Shown here piece by piece: positions 24,756 to 34,839 of a stretch of 64,000 nt of DNA. A program made the position numbers and the translations under genes. Each line of letters begins with the position of its first letter. The stretch's first letter is position 1. The stretch covers positions 310,001-374,000 of the forward strand of contig NZ_MOXD01000003.1 in NCBI RefSeq assembly GCF_001976145.1. Direction: 5' to 3'. The DNA is from Serratia oryzae (GTDB lineage Bacteria; Pseudomonadota; Gammaproteobacteria; Enterobacterales; Enterobacteriaceae). The notes beneath the pieces were generated by a model that worked only from the letters and a program-made list of their open reading frames with translations, was not told the origin of the DNA and ran no database searches.

Positions 24756-25021
24756 AGGGGTCTCAGTCTAAAAAGCCGCCACGGCCACCATGTGCCGAGA
24801 AAGCCTTTGAAATTAAAACAATAGTCTGTGAATACGCGGTAATAAAACCGATAATCATACCAGTAAGATTATCATGTTTACAGAATTCGGCCTGCTCCCC
24901 ATAAAAGGTAGCGTAATGAATTGACCACTTATTCAGATAGATTATAAGCATATAATCAATTTCTCTTTTAGGTGACCAGCTTTTACTCTAGTTGGCAAGA
25001 AATTCAGAAGAGGATTGAATC

Positions 25022-26098
25022 ATGGCAAGCGATACCGTCCACACTTACCCCGAGCAACGTTTCCCACTGTTAGGGCTACCACGGCTGATACCCGGTTTAC
25101 TGTTAACCGGCGCGTTAACCGCACTGGCGATCTGGGCCAGCAGTATCCCCTGGGTTGCTAGCTTGGGGCTAGGTGCACTGACGCTGGCGATCCTGTTTGG
25201 CATTCTGGTCGGCAATACGCTGTACCCCTGGTTACAGCCCCGGTGCCACACCGGCGTTCAGCTTGCCAAACAGCGCCTGCTGCGCCTGGGGATTATCCTT
25301 TACGGCTTCCGCTTGACCTTTCAGCAAATTGCCGATGTGGGTGCCAGCGGTATCATCATCGATGCCCTCACCTTGACCAGCACCTTCCTGCTGGCCTGTT
25401 GGCTGGGTAAAAAAGTTTTCGGCCTCGATAGCCAGACCACCATGCTGATCGGCGCAGGCAGCAGCATCTGCGGCGCCGCGGCGGTGATGGCCACAGAACC
25501 GGTTCTGAAGGCGGATTCCAGCAAAGTCGCGGTGGCCGTCTCTACCGTGGTGGTGTTCGGCACCCTGGCGATCTTCGCCTACCCTTGGCTATATCACCTG
25601 AATGAGCATTTCCAGTGGATGCCGTTTACCCAGGAAACCTTCGGCATCTATATCGGCTCAACGATTCATGAAGTGGCTCAGGTGGTAGCAGCTGGCCATG
25701 CCATTGGCCCGGATGCCGAAAACGCGGCGGTGATCGCCAAAATGATCCGCGTCATGATGCTGGCCCCGTTCCTGCTGCTATTATCCGGCTATATCAGCCG
25801 CGGTGCTGCGGGTAACAAAAGCGAGAAATCGGCCATTACCATCCCCTGGTTTGCCGTGCTGTTCATTGCCGTTGCCGGGCTGAACTCATTCAACCTGCTC
25901 CCTGCGGCCCTGGTTCAGCACTTGATTACCGCCGACACCTGGATGCTGGCGATGGCCATGGCGGCGCTGGGCCTGACCACCCACATCAGCGCAGTACGCC
26001 AGGCAGGGATGAAACCGATTCTGCTGGCGACGTTGCTGTTTATCTGGCTGGTTATCGGCGGTGGCGCGATTAACCAACTGGTTCAGACCCTGCTGTAA
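25022..26098 (+). CDS. yeiH: YeiH-family membrane protein (putative sulfate/sulfonate-type exporter, UPF0324)
   Basis: The 358-aa protein has about 10 hydrophobic helices and the UPF0324 conserved segments [40 protein letters not shown] and [20 protein letters not shown]. The family is regarded as transporters whose substrate is not firmly known. It diverges from yeiE, which probably regulates it. A terminator follows at 26111. The N-terminus starts with a short cytoplasmic stretch before the first helix. Confidence 0.92.
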   Translation: MASDTVHTYPEQRFPLLGLPRLIPGLLLTGALTALAIWASSIPWVASLGLGALTLAILFGILVGNTLYPWLQPRCHTGVQLAKQRLLRLGIILYGFRLTFQQIADVGASGIIIDALTLTSTFLLACWLGKKVFGLDSQTTMLIGAGSSICGAAAVMATEPVLKADSSKVAVAVSTVVVFGTLAIFAYPWLYHLNEHFQWMPFTQETFGIYIGSTIHEVAQVVAAGHAIGPDAENAAVIAKMIRVMMLAPFLLLLSGYISRGAAGNKSEKSAITIPWFAVLFIAVAGLNSFNLLPAALVQHLITADTWMLAMAMAALGLTTHISAVRQAGMKPILLATLLFIWLVIGGGAINQLVQTLL

Positions 26099-26110
26099 AT
26101 CCCCTCCCCT

Positions 26111-26137
26111 CGGGCCCGCGCTTACGGGCCCGCTTCT
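26111..26137 (+). terminator. Terminator after yeiH
   Basis: CGGGCCCG and its repeat form an 8-bp stem around CGCTTA, followed by CTTCTTGTTTT. Confidence 0.7.
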
Positions 26138-26207
26138 TGTTTTGCCCCACCATTCAATCCTGTGTGTATCAATGCCATAATGATGGCGATAACACAGGAG
26201 AATGAAA

Positions 26208-27047
26208 ATGAAGTTTGTCGGTGCACATGTCAGCGCTTCAGGCGGCGTGGATCAAGCGGTGATCCGCGCACATGAATTAGAGGCGACCGCATTCGCCCTG
26301 TTCACCAAAAATCAGCGTCAATGGAAAGCGGCTCCGCTGCCCGCCGACGTGATCGATAAGTTTAAACGTGCCTGCGCACAATACGGTTTCGGCCCAGGGC
26401 AGATCCTGCCTCACGACAGCTACCTGATCAATCTTGGCCACCCGGTAGAAGATGCGCTGGAAAAATCCCGCGAGGCGTTTCTTGATGAAATGCAGCGTTG
26501 TGAGCAACTGGGGCTTACGCTGCTGAACTTCCACCCGGGCAGCCACTTGATGCAGATTGATGAGGATAAATGCCTGGCGCGCATTGCCGAATCGATCAAC
26601 ATCGTGCTGGACCAAACCCAGGGCGTGACGGCGGTGATCGAGAACACCGCCGGTCAGGGTAGCAATCTGGGGTTCAAGTTTGAGCACTTGGCGGCCATTA
26701 TCGACGGCGTGGAAGATAAAAGCCGCGTTGGCGTGTGCATAGATACCTGCCACACCTTCGCCGCCGGTTATGATTTACGCACGGAAGAGGACTGCGAAAA
26801 GACGTTCCAAGAGTTGGGGAGCGTGGTGGGCTTCAATTACCTGCGTGGCATGCATCTTAATGATGCCAAAAGCGAGTTTGGCAGCCGCGTTGACCGCCAC
26901 CATAGCCTCGGTGAAGGCAATATCGGCAAGACGGTGTTCAGCTACATCATGCGCGATGCGCGCTTTGATAACATCCCGCTGATTCTGGAAACGGTGAACC
27001 CCGATATCTGGGCCGAAGAAATCGCCTGGCTGAAAGCTCAGCAGTGA
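26208..27047 (+). CDS. nfo: Endonuclease IV (Nfo)
   Basis: The 279-aa enzyme is deoxyribonuclease IV, an AP endonuclease of base-excision repair. The metal-binding TIM-barrel residues lie in [46 protein letters not shown] and [12 protein letters not shown]. Of two closely spaced ATGs the second (26208) is preferred because AGGAG lies 7 nt upstream, and it gives [10 protein letters not shown] like E. coli. It stands alone downstream of yeiH, as in E. coli. Confidence 0.97.
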   Translation: MKFVGAHVSASGGVDQAVIRAHELEATAFALFTKNQRQWKAAPLPADVIDKFKRACAQYGFGPGQILPHDSYLINLGHPVEDALEKSREAFLDEMQRCEQLGLTLLNFHPGSHLMQIDEDKCLARIAESINIVLDQTQGVTAVIENTAGQGSNLGFKFEHLAAIIDGVEDKSRVGVCIDTCHTFAAGYDLRTEEDCEKTFQELGSVVGFNYLRGMHLNDAKSEFGSRVDRHHSLGEGNIGKTVFSYIMRDARFDNIPLILETVNPDIWAEEIAWLKAQQ

Positions 27048-27145
27048 GCTTCTTCCCATAATGCAAAAACCGGCATCTGAGCGCTAATGCTGGTCGGTGA
27101 GGAGCAAAGCGGCATAAACATGCGTTAATTGCTCAAGGCGTCGCC

Positions 27146-27166
27146 CCCTCTCCCCGAGGGAGAGGG
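27146..27166. repeat. Palindrome CCCTCTCCC-CGA-GGGAGAGGG
   Basis: A perfect 9-bp stem with a 3-base loop lies between the convergent nfo and fruA ends. This CTCTCCC...GGGAGAGG motif is a common dispersed intergenic palindrome in enterobacteria. It could terminate both transcripts. Confidence 0.6.
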
Positions 27167-27184
27167 AACTGTATTGTTTATCTA

Positions 27185-28867
27185 TCAGGCCACATTCGCC
27201 GCCGCAACGTCACTGCGTTTCAGCACCGCGTAACCAACACCCGCCAACAGCGTACCGGCGATAATCGCCACCAGGTACAGCAGCACCGGAGAGATAGCGC
27301 CAGGGATCAACAGCACGAACAGACCACCGTGCGGTGCCATCAGTTTGGCACCGAAAGCCATCGACAGTGCCCCGGTCAACGCACCACCGGCGATACAGCA
27401 CGGCAGTACGCGCATCGGATCGCGGGCAGCAAACGGAATCGCCCCTTCACTGATAAAGCACAGCCCCAGCACTAACGCCGCTTTGCCGCCTTCCTGCTCG
27501 GATTTCTCGAACTTGTTGCGCGCAATCATCGTCGCCAGGCCCATCGCCAACGGTGGCACCATACCTGCCGCCATAATCGCCGCCATCGGCGCATACACCG
27601 AGGAACTCAACAGCGCCACGCCGAAGGCATAAGCAGCTTTGTTCACCGGGCCCCCCATATCGGTGCACATCATCGCACCCAGAATGGCGCCCAACAGCAC
27701 CGCGTTAGCCGTTCCCATCGATTGCAGCCAATGGGTCAGGCCTTCCATGATTTTCGCCACCGGCGTACCGACCACGTAAATCATTATCAGACCGGTGGTC
27801 AGGCTCGCCAACAGCGGGATAATCAGGATCGGCTTCAGCGCTTCCATACTCTTCGGCAGATGCAGCTTGTTACTGATCGCTTTAGCAACATAACCCGCCA
27901 GGAAACCGGCGATAATGCCGCCGAGGAAGCCAGCATCGGTGCTCACCGCCAGCATACCGCCGATCAGGCCCGGCGTCAGGCCAGGACGGTCGGCAATCGA
28001 GAACGCGATGTACCCCGCCAGAATCGGCACCATTAACGCAAAGGCTGAACCACCGCCGATCTGCATCAGCGCTGCGGCCAGAGTGCCTTTTTCTTTAAAC
28101 GCTTCGATACCAAACACGAACGACAGCGCAATACACAGGCCACCCGCTACCACCATCGGCAGCATGTAGGACACCCCGGTCAGCAGGTGACGATATGGCC
28201 CTGCGCTCTCTTTTTTCTTGCCTGCGGCTGGGGCACGGCTGCTCTTCTGCGGCTGGAAGATTTCTGCCTCCGCCTGCGCTTTGTCCAGCTCCTGCGCGGT
28301 TTTCTTCAGCGCCAGCCCGGTAGAAGTGCGGTACATCGGCTTACCGGCAAACTTGTCAAGATCCACTTCGATATCTGCCGCCACAATCACCAGATCGGCC
28401 GCCGCCACTTCTTCTGGGGTGATGGCATTACCAGCCCCTACGGAACCACGGGTTTCCACCTTCACCCACCAGCCACGTTTTTTGGCTTCACTCTCGATGG
28501 CTTCGGCCGCCATAAAGGTATGCGCCACGCCGGTCGGGCAAGCGGTAACCGCAACGATACGTTTCGGGCCAGCCGCCTTCACAGGTGCGGTAACCGTAGC
28601 CTGATAAGGCTTGGCCTCGGTTTTGGCCTGCGCCAAAAAGGCCTCAGGATCGCGCACCGCGTGTTCCACATCACCCACGTAAACCACTTTGCCATTCAGT
28701 TCTGCATCCGTGAGCGCAGCTTGACCAGCCACGACCACCAATTCAGCTTCGTTCAGCACATCCACCAGCGCCAGGCCAGTTTTGGCCGCAGCGCCTTCAA
28801 GCATGCGTTTCGCCAGGTGACCACGAGCCTGCCCGAGCGAACCGTCTATCATCAGCAGCGTTTTCAT
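27185..28867 (-). CDS. fruA: PTS fructose transporter subunit IIB'BC (FruA)
   Basis: The 560-aa protein holds a duplicated IIB' domain (residues 1-90), a IIB domain with phosphorylated cysteine C110 in TACPTGVAHTFMAAEA, and a IIC membrane domain from about 225 onward with the typical GAMMCTDMGGPVNKAAYAFG. It imports fructose and delivers fructose 1-phosphate. It is the last gene of fruBKA, 14 bp after fruK, and is controlled by the Cra sites before fruB. Its length is very close to E. coli FruA. Confidence 0.97.
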   Translation of the reverse strand: MKTLLMIDGSLGQARGHLAKRMLEGAAAKTGLALVDVLNEAELVVVAGQAALTDAELNGKVVYVGDVEHAVRDPEAFLAQAKTEAKPYQATVTAPVKAAGPKRIVAVTACPTGVAHTFMAAEAIESEAKKRGWWVKVETRGSVGAGNAITPEEVAAADLVIVAADIEVDLDKFAGKPMYRTSTGLALKKTAQELDKAQAEAEIFQPQKSSRAPAAGKKKESAGPYRHLLTGVSYMLPMVVAGGLCIALSFVFGIEAFKEKGTLAAALMQIGGGSAFALMVPILAGYIAFSIADRPGLTPGLIGGMLAVSTDAGFLGGIIAGFLAGYVAKAISNKLHLPKSMEALKPILIIPLLASLTTGLIMIYVVGTPVAKIMEGLTHWLQSMGTANAVLLGAILGAMMCTDMGGPVNKAAYAFGVALLSSSVYAPMAAIMAAGMVPPLAMGLATMIARNKFEKSEQEGGKAALVLGLCFISEGAIPFAARDPMRVLPCCIAGGALTGALSMAFGAKLMAPHGGLFVLLIPGAISPVLLYLVAIIAGTLLAGVGYAVLKRSDVAAANVA

Positions 28868-28881
28868 TCTGCCTCCTACTG

Positions 28882-29820
28882 TCAGTTAAAAGGTTTCAGA
28901 TCGACACGCGCCATCATCGCGGCCAACTGCGGGCGATCGGTCACGCCAACGTTGCTCTGGCTCACCGCCAGGGCAGCCACGGCGGTGGCCAAACGTAAGG
29001 TATGCTCACTGGATTCACGCATCAGCAAGCCATAGATCAAACCACCGACCATCGAATCACCGGCCCCTACCGTGCTAACCACCTCACAGGAAGGAGGCTT
29101 GGCGATCCAGGCACCCGAGGCGTTGACCCACAGAGCGCCCTCTGCGCCCAGCGAGATCACGACATGAGCGATCCCCTGATCGCGCAGCGCATGAGCGGCC
29201 TCCACCACGGCCTCCAGCGTGGGTAATGGGCGACCGGCCCAGATCTCCAGTTCTCGCCGATTCGGTTTGACCAACCAAGGCGCGGCTTTCAGCCCTGCCA
29301 CCAGCGCCTCACGGCTGCTGTCGAAAATAATGCATGGGCACTGCGCGCGCAGGCGGATCATCCATTCGGTAAAGGCTTCTGGTGGCACGCCTTCCGGCAA
29401 ACTGCCGCTCACCGCCACCATGTCGAACTGGCCGAGCCAACTCAGGGAATCGTTCACAAAACGTTCCCAATCTGGCGGCGTAACTTCAAAGCCAGAGAAG
29501 TTGAAATCGGTCACTTCACCGTCTTTTTCCGTCAGTTTCACGTTGATACGGGTACGCCCTGGCACCACCTGGAAGCGGTTGGCAATGCCCAAATCACTGA
29601 ACAGCAGTTGGAAACCATCCTGATTATCTTTCCCCAGGAAGCCTCCCACGGTCACATCGATACCTAAATCTTTCAGTACTTTGGCAACGTTGATACCTTT
29701 ACCAGCGGCGTGCAGCCCGGCAGTTCTTACCCGATTAACCTCACCCCGTTCGATCTCCGGGCAGAACCCCACCAGATCGTAAGCTGGGTTAAGGGTAATG
29801 GTTGCTACTCTTCTGCTCAT
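28882..29820 (-). CDS. fruK: 1-phosphofructokinase (FruK)
   Basis: The 312-aa protein is a PfkB-family sugar kinase that converts fructose 1-phosphate to fructose 1,6-bisphosphate. The N-terminal [13 protein letters not shown] and the C-terminal ATP/anion-hole motif [17 protein letters not shown], with the catalytic Asp in GAGDS, are present. Its start overlaps the fruB stop by 4 bp, which suggests coupled translation. It lies in the fruBKA operon. Confidence 0.97.
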   Translation of the reverse strand: MSRRVATITLNPAYDLVGFCPEIERGEVNRVRTAGLHAAGKGINVAKVLKDLGIDVTVGGFLGKDNQDGFQLLFSDLGIANRFQVVPGRTRINVKLTEKDGEVTDFNFSGFEVTPPDWERFVNDSLSWLGQFDMVAVSGSLPEGVPPEAFTEWMIRLRAQCPCIIFDSSREALVAGLKAAPWLVKPNRRELEIWAGRPLPTLEAVVEAAHALRDQGIAHVVISLGAEGALWVNASGAWIAKPPSCEVVSTVGAGDSMVGGLIYGLLMRESSEHTLRLATAVAALAVSQSNVGVTDRPQLAAMMARVDLKPFN

Positions 29821-30950
29821 GCCGCACCCTCACCCAGGCCTGTGCTAATGGCTTCGCCAATCGCTTTCAGCGCCGCTTCAGCATCATCACCGCTGGCGGT
29901 AAAGCGTAACTGATGGCCTTTCTTCACACCCAGTGCCACCACCTTCATCAGGCTGCGGCCGTTAGCCGGTTTACCGCTGCCGTTGAGATTGGTCACGGTA
30001 ATTTCACTGGAAAACTGTTTGATCACGTTAACCAACGCCGTGCCCGGGCGGGCATGCAGGCCGTGTTCGTTGCGAATGGTATATTCTGCGCTCAGTACCG
30101 CACTCTCTGCGGCGACATCGCTGGTCAGCAGCGCCAGCACGCTGGCAGCATCGGCGTTCAGCAAGCGTTCAGCCTGCTGGCTTAACAGCAGGTCGCTGAG
30201 GTAGTTCAGCAGCGTCAGCGGTTGCTGATCGGCAATCGCCACGGTCAGCAGCAGCGCGACCGGCTCGCCGGCTTCGTCAAAAGCCTGCGCAGGACGGCTC
30301 AGGGTTGCGGCACTGAACAGGTTGCCTTCAGCGCTGTCGCTCAACCAGATGCCTTGCCCCAGATTCAGCGGCTTACGGGTGATCACATCGCTGACAAACC
30401 GGGCGTCGACCGCACCGATCTTCTGCAAGCGGCCCGCATTCAAGGCCTGCAGCGTCATCAGCGAATCAGCCGCTACGTCCAGTGCGATCAAGGACACATC
30501 GAACTGGAACTCAGCCGTTTGCTTTTCGCCCATCAGCAGGCTGCGCAGCTCTTCTGCTGACGTGGTTTTTGCCAGCTGCGCCGCAACGCCGTCGTCGCTG
30601 AGCACGTGCGTCAGTTGGCGCAGCAGCGCCAGGTGTTCATCTGAACGGGCGGCGATGCCGATCACCACATAGGCGGTCTGGCCTTCACCCCATTCAATCC
30701 CCTGCGGGAACTGGAATACCTGCACCCCGGTATTCAGTACCAGATCGCGGGTATCGGTAGTGCCATGCGGAATGGCGATACCGTTGCCCAGATAAGTGGA
30801 CGTTTGCAGCTCGCGCTGCAGCATGCCGTCCACATAGGCGGCGCTGACGCACCCTGCGGAGGTGAGCGCTGCCGCGACCTGCCGGATAGCTTCCTGTTTG
30901 CCGCTGGCGGCGGCGCCCAGGTGAATGTCTTGCTGTGACAACTGGAACAT
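29817..30950 (-). CDS. fruB: Fructose PTS diphosphoryl-transfer protein (EIIA-FPr, FruB)
   Basis: The 377-aa protein has an N-terminal EIIA domain with phospho-His H62 ([12 protein letters not shown]), a central M domain, and a C-terminal HPr-like (FPr) domain with H299 in [13 protein letters not shown]. It relays phosphate from EI to FruA. GGAGAGGAG lies ahead of the ATG. It is the first gene of the operon, and two Cra/FruR sites lie within 110 bp upstream. Confidence 0.97.
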   Translation of the reverse strand: MFQLSQQDIHLGAAASGKQEAIRQVAAALTSAGCVSAAYVDGMLQRELQTSTYLGNGIAIPHGTTDTRDLVLNTGVQVFQFPQGIEWGEGQTAYVVIGIAARSDEHLALLRQLTHVLSDDGVAAQLAKTTSAEELRSLLMGEKQTAEFQFDVSLIALDVAADSLMTLQALNAGRLQKIGAVDARFVSDVITRKPLNLGQGIWLSDSAEGNLFSAATLSRPAQAFDEAGEPVALLLTVAIADQQPLTLLNYLSDLLLSQQAERLLNADAASVLALLTSDVAAESAVLSAEYTIRNEHGLHARPGTALVNVIKQFSSEITVTNLNGSGKPANGRSLMKVVALGVKKGHQLRFTASGDDAEAALKAIGEAISTGLGEGAA

Positions 30951-30971
30951 AGTTCTCCTCTCCTGCTGAAT

Positions 30972-30983
30972 TGAATCGTTTCA
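30972..30983. promoter_or_regulatory. Cra (FruR) site 1 of the fru operon
   Basis: On the minus strand the sequence reads GCTGAAACGATTCAAT, a close match to the Cra consensus (TGAAACGTTTCA-like). It lies 22 bp upstream of fruB, where bound Cra would block transcription until fructose 1-phosphate accumulates. Confidence 0.85.
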
Positions 30984-31038
30984 GCTGTGTAGGGAAAAAG
31001 AAGCGTTACCAGAACCGTATGCGTCCGTCCGATAACGC

Positions 31039-31052
31039 TGAAACGTTTCAAT
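31039..31052. promoter_or_regulatory. Cra (FruR) site 2 of the fru operon
   Basis: GCTGAAACGTTTCAAT is a near-perfect palindromic Cra operator, 67 bp upstream of site 1. The two-operator arrangement is like that of the E. coli fru operon. Confidence 0.88.
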
Positions 31053-31200
31053 GAGTGTGGGATCAGGTATTGCTGAAAGCAAGTTTTCTCAATCTTCATA
31101 TGATGTTTTTTTGACGTTACGCACATTTTTCCTGCAAATAGCCAGTTAAAAGGGCAAAATGACATACTGTGCTGAAACACTGCTGAAGGAGAAAGAGATA

Positions 31201-31620
31201 ATGGTAGCTACCGGCGTTGGCGTGATCATCGTTAACCCGCAGGGCCTGATTCTATTGGGTAAGCGCTGTGGTTCTCATGCCCCTTTCTGGTCAATTCCCG
31301 GCGGGCACTTGGACCCCGGGGAAACCTTTGAACAATGCGCCCGGCGCGAAGTGGCTGAAGAGACGGGATTACAGATCGCTCCCCCAAGGTTCATTGGTAT
31401 CAGCAATAATCTGCAAACCTGGCAAGCCGAAGGCAAACACACGGTATCCATCTGCATGTGGGTTCAGCACCCCGGCGGCCAGCCCGAACTCAAAGAACCA
31501 GAAAAGTGTGCCGAATGGCGTTGGTGTTCCCCAACGGCCCTGCCGGAACCGCATTTTGAAGCCAGCCGTAACGCGATCGCCCTATGGCTGAGTGGTAACG
31601 TCTATCAACCCTCAATCTGA
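31201..31620 (+). CDS. Nudix hydrolase, NUDT15-like
   Basis: The 139-aa protein carries the full Nudix box GGHLDPGETFEQCARREVAE followed by ETGL, with the N-terminal GVGVIIVNPQGLILLGKR typical of NUDT15/MutT-like nucleotide diphosphatases. It probably hydrolyses modified nucleoside triphosphates; the substrate is not predictable. The ATG at 31201 is chosen for AAGGAG about 10 nt upstream; the frame opens at 31159. It is divergent from the fru operon and has no equivalent at this place in E. coli. Confidence 0.88.
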   Translation: MVATGVGVIIVNPQGLILLGKRCGSHAPFWSIPGGHLDPGETFEQCARREVAEETGLQIAPPRFIGISNNLQTWQAEGKHTVSICMWVQHPGGQPELKEPEKCAEWRWCSPTALPEPHFEASRNAIALWLSGNVYQPSI

Positions 31621-31741
31621 AGCGTATTTTCCGCAGAAAAGCGCTTTTTACCCTGTTGTTGATTGAAACCGTTTTTCGTTTTTTTTAAAAACGCGTACTC
31701 TACGCGCGACTTATTTTTCTATTGGCTATTTGCTCACCACT

Positions 31742-32920
31742 ATGCGTATTTCAACTGCGGTAACACGACGTTTGCCTGATTTCACTTCCCTGGCATTTAT
31801 TGTCGTGGCCTTTCTCACCGGCATTGCCGGTGCCTTGCAAACCCCCACGCTGAGCCTGTTCCTTTCCACCGAAGTGCAGGTTCGCCCCAGCATGGTGGGT
31901 TTGTTCTTTACCGGCAGCGCGGTGATCGGCATCTTGGTCAGCCAGTTTCTTGCCCGCCGCTCAGATAGAAAAGGCGACCGCAAGTCACTGATTTTTCTCT
32001 GCTGCATGCTCGGCGCACTGGCCTGCGCGCTGTTCGCCTGGAACCGTAACTATTATCTGTTGCTGTTTGTTGGCGTGCTGCTCAGCAGTTTTGGCTCCAC
32101 CGCCAACCCACAGATGTTTGCGCTGGCGCGCGAGCATGCCGAGCACACCGGGCGAGAAGCGGTGATGTTCAGTTCCATCCTGCGCGCCCAGGTGTCGTTG
32201 GCTTGGGTGATCGGCCCGCCAATTGCCTTTGCGCTGGCGCTGGGTTTTGGCTTTCAGGTGATGTACCTGGCGGCGGCAGCGACTTTCATCCTCTGTGGCG
32301 CCTTGGTGTGGAAAACCCTGCCCTCAATGCCCAAAACCCCTTCCGCCAAAGGCGCTAAGCTGGAAGCTCCGCGCCAGAACCGCCGCGACGCACTGCTGCT
32401 GTTTGCCGCCTGCACCCTGATGTGGACCGCTAACGGCATGTATCTGATCAACATGCCGCTGTATATGGTGCAAGAGCTACGTTTGCCGGAAAAACTGACC
32501 GGGATTTTGATGGGCACAGCGGCCGGGTTGGAGATCCCAACCATGCTGCTGGCCGGGATGGCCGCCAAACGTTTCGGTAAACGCTTCCTGATGCGCTGCG
32601 CGGTGATCGCAGGCGTGCTGTTCTATGCTGGATTGCTGTTTATCACCGGTACCTGGCAGTTGATCGCGCTGCAATTGCTGAACGCACTGTTTATCGGTGT
32701 GCTGGCAGGCATTGGCATGCTCTATTTTCAGGATTTGATGCCAGGGCAAGCAGGAGCAGCCACCACGCTATTTACCAACACCACGCGCGTAGGCTGGATC
32801 ATTGCCGGTTCGATTGCCGGTTTCGTTGCCGAAATCTGGAACTACCATGCGGTATTTTACTCCGCACTGGCGATGGTGATAGGTGCGGTGCTGTGCCTTT
32901 GGCGGCTCAAGAATGCCTGA
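31742..32920 (+). CDS. setB: Sugar efflux transporter SetB
   Basis: The 392-aa major facilitator protein has about 12 helices and SetB/SetA-type segments: FLTGIAGALQTPTLSLFLST at the start, FFTGSAVIGILVSQFLARRS, and LYFQDLMPGQAGAATTLFTN. SET family members export lactose, glucose and related sugars. Its place next to the fru operon is as in E. coli. The ATG at 31742 is preferred to a TTG at 31730. The stop is followed after 5 bp by the convergent yeiW. Confidence 0.93.
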   Translation: MRISTAVTRRLPDFTSLAFIVVAFLTGIAGALQTPTLSLFLSTEVQVRPSMVGLFFTGSAVIGILVSQFLARRSDRKGDRKSLIFLCCMLGALACALFAWNRNYYLLLFVGVLLSSFGSTANPQMFALAREHAEHTGREAVMFSSILRAQVSLAWVIGPPIAFALALGFGFQVMYLAAAATFILCGALVWKTLPSMPKTPSAKGAKLEAPRQNRRDALLLFAACTLMWTANGMYLINMPLYMVQELRLPEKLTGILMGTAAGLEIPTMLLAGMAAKRFGKRFLMRCAVIAGVLFYAGLLFITGTWQLIALQLLNALFIGVLAGIGMLYFQDLMPGQAGAATTLFTNTTRVGWIIAGSIAGFVAEIWNYHAVFYSALAMVIGAVLCLWRLKNA

Positions 32921-32925
32921 GCCAG

Positions 32926-33180
32926 TTAGGGGGCAGTATCTACCTCTAGCTTAGCCAGATAGATTAACGCCTCGTCACGGCGATCGTGACACATCTCCCG
33001 GCTGGCCTGCAGGCTACCGCAAACGCGGGGCCGTAATGGTGAATGAAACAGGCCACAGCGCAGTTGCTGATCCAGATGAATGCAACGGGTATTCGCCGGT
33101 TTGCCATTGGGCATGCCGGGAATAGGGCTGGAAATTGAAGGTGCAATGCAGCAGGCGCCACAGTCGGGACGGCAGTCCAT
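32926..33180 (-). CDS. yeiW: YkgJ-family cysteine-cluster protein YeiW
   Basis: The 84-aa protein has cysteines in the pattern [44 protein letters not shown] and SREMC, the Fe-S or zinc cluster signature of the YkgJ/UPF0153 group. E. coli YeiW lies in the same neighbourhood. The function is unknown. It is convergent with setB. Confidence 0.9.
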   Translation of the reverse strand: MDCRPDCGACCIAPSISSPIPGMPNGKPANTRCIHLDQQLRCGLFHSPLRPRVCGSLQASREMCHDRRDEALIYLAKLEVDTAP

Positions 33181-33373
33181 CAGCGCTTCTCCTGGCAGCT
33201 GGCAGAATTGAAGCCGGACAATAGCAGCCCCCCGTAATTGCCGCCAGCAGAATCCGCTGTGAACCCGAATCTTTATCTCCTTACGCTGTTTTAATACGGC
33301 AGAAACCGCAATGCTTTTCGCAAAAAAACACCATTATCCCAATCATTCTGCATACAAATAGCAAATTAGTTTC

Positions 33374-33403
33374 TTTACATGCTTACATTGCGCATTGTAC
33401 TAT
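33374..33403 (+). promoter_or_regulatory. Probable sigma70 promoter of mtr
   Basis: A -35 TTTACA (33374-33379) and a -10 TACTAT (33398-33403) are 18 bp apart, 40 bp before the mtr start. The -10 box is embedded in the TrpR-like operator, so repressor and polymerase should exclude each other. Confidence 0.6.
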
Positions 33404-33414
33404 TGAGCTAGTAC
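33397..33414. promoter_or_regulatory. TrpR-like operator before mtr
   Basis: GTACTATTGAGCTAGTAC has symmetric GTACTA / TAGTAC half-sites, close to the trp operator pattern built on ACTAGT half-sites. It overlaps the proposed -10 box of mtr. E. coli mtr is repressed by TrpR with tryptophan, so the match is biologically consistent. Confidence 0.75.
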
Positions 33415-33443
33415 AAAAGAACCCCTACTATTCAGGAGCCATA

Positions 33444-34688
33444 ATGTCCGCGGACATCACCCAGAAGCTTTCCCGCCCTTCCGTACTCGGCGGCGCGATG
33501 ATCATCGCAGGCACCGCAGTCGGTGCCGGTATGTTCTCTATTCCCATTGTCACTTCTGGCGTGTGGTTTGGCGGCTCCGTCGCATTGTTGATTTATACCT
33601 GGGCCTGTATGTTGATTTCCGGCCTGATGATCCTCGAAGCAACGCTCAATTATCCGGCCGGTGCCAGCTTTCATACCGTCGTCAAAGACCTGCTCGGTAA
33701 AGGCTGGAATACTCTCAACGGCCTGTCCATCACCTTCGTGCTGTATATTCTGACCTATGCCTATATCTCAGCCGGTGGCTCGATCATCGCTCATACCCTG
33801 GAAGGGATTGTCGGCACTCACCAGGCCATCGCCGGGCTGGTGTTTGCCTTGCTGGTGGCGTTTATCGTTTGGTTATCGACCCGCGCGGTGGATCGCCTGA
33901 GCACCATTCTGATTGGTGGTATGGTGATCACTTTCGTGATGTCGGTTGGCGATATGTTTACTCACGTCCAGCCTGCGGTGTTGTTCAACCGTAGCGACAG
34001 TAGCGCCAGTTATCTGCCCTACGCCCTGGCTGCCCTGCCTTACTTGCTAACCTCGTTTGGTTACCACGGCAACGTGCCGGGGCTGGTGAAGTATTATCAT
34101 AAAGACAGCCGCGCCGTGGCGCGCAGCCTGGTTTACGGCACGCTGCTGGCATTGGCGATTTACATCCTGTGGCAGTATGTGATTCAGGGCAATATCACCC
34201 GTGATGCGTTCAAACAGGTGATCGCCGAGGGGGGCAATATCGGTAGCCTGCTCAAGCAGATGGGCAACGTGTCCAGCAGCCAGACGGTGGGCCAACTGCT
34301 CAGTGCGTTCTCTTATATGGCACTGGCCAGCTCTTTCCTTGGGGTTTCTCTGGGGCTGTTCGATTATCTGGCCGATTTCTTCAAGTTCAGCGATAACGCC
34401 GCAGGCCGCACCCAGTCGGCGCTGGTGACATTCGTTCCACCAACCCTGGCAGCCCTGCTGTTCCCGAACGGTTTCCTGTATGCCATCGGCTTTGCTGGCC
34501 TGGCTGCCACCATTTGGGCGGTGATCGTCCCCGCAATGATGGCACGCGCCAGCCGCCGCCGCTTTCCGCAGGCAACGTATCGCGCCCCCGGCGGCCATGG
34601 CATGATCCTGTTTATCATCCTGTTTGGCGTGGTTAACGCCGTCGCTCACGTACTCACCCTGCTGAATATGCTGCCGGTATTTAAATAA
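33444..34688 (+). CDS. mtr: Tryptophan permease Mtr
   Basis: The 414-aa protein has the same length as E. coli Mtr and matches its conserved parts: VLGGAMIIAGTAVGAGMFSI, FVLYILTYAYISAGGS, TSFGYHGNVPGLVKYY, ASSFLGVSLGLFDYLADFF and LLFPNGFLYAIGFAGLAATI. It is an 11-helix proton symporter for tryptophan. AGGAG precedes the ATG by about 7 nt. It is not at this place in E. coli, so mtr has a different chromosomal home here. The TrpR-like operator upstream supports the assignment over the paralogous TyrP and TnaB. Confidence 0.93.
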   Translation: MSADITQKLSRPSVLGGAMIIAGTAVGAGMFSIPIVTSGVWFGGSVALLIYTWACMLISGLMILEATLNYPAGASFHTVVKDLLGKGWNTLNGLSITFVLYILTYAYISAGGSIIAHTLEGIVGTHQAIAGLVFALLVAFIVWLSTRAVDRLSTILIGGMVITFVMSVGDMFTHVQPAVLFNRSDSSASYLPYALAALPYLLTSFGYHGNVPGLVKYYHKDSRAVARSLVYGTLLALAIYILWQYVIQGNITRDAFKQVIAEGGNIGSLLKQMGNVSSSQTVGQLLSAFSYMALASSFLGVSLGLFDYLADFFKFSDNAAGRTQSALVTFVPPTLAALLFPNGFLYAIGFAGLAATIWAVIVPAMMARASRRRFPQATYRAPGGHGMILFIILFGVVNAVAHVLTLLNMLPVFK

Positions 34689-34839
34689 AACCGCTCACCG
34701 AGGGTGACGATTGCCGCCCTCTTTTCCCACTGCAACTCCCGGCTTTGCTCACTCTTTTTTTGCGCGGCTCTTGCCTGAAAAGCGCGGTACGAGTAACTTG
34801 TCGCAACTTCTCAAAACTCCTTATCGACAGGTTATTCCA

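Noticed and set aside
34047..34649. 200-codon minus-strand frame opposite mtr
   Set aside because: It is the complement of the permease gene with no independent support.
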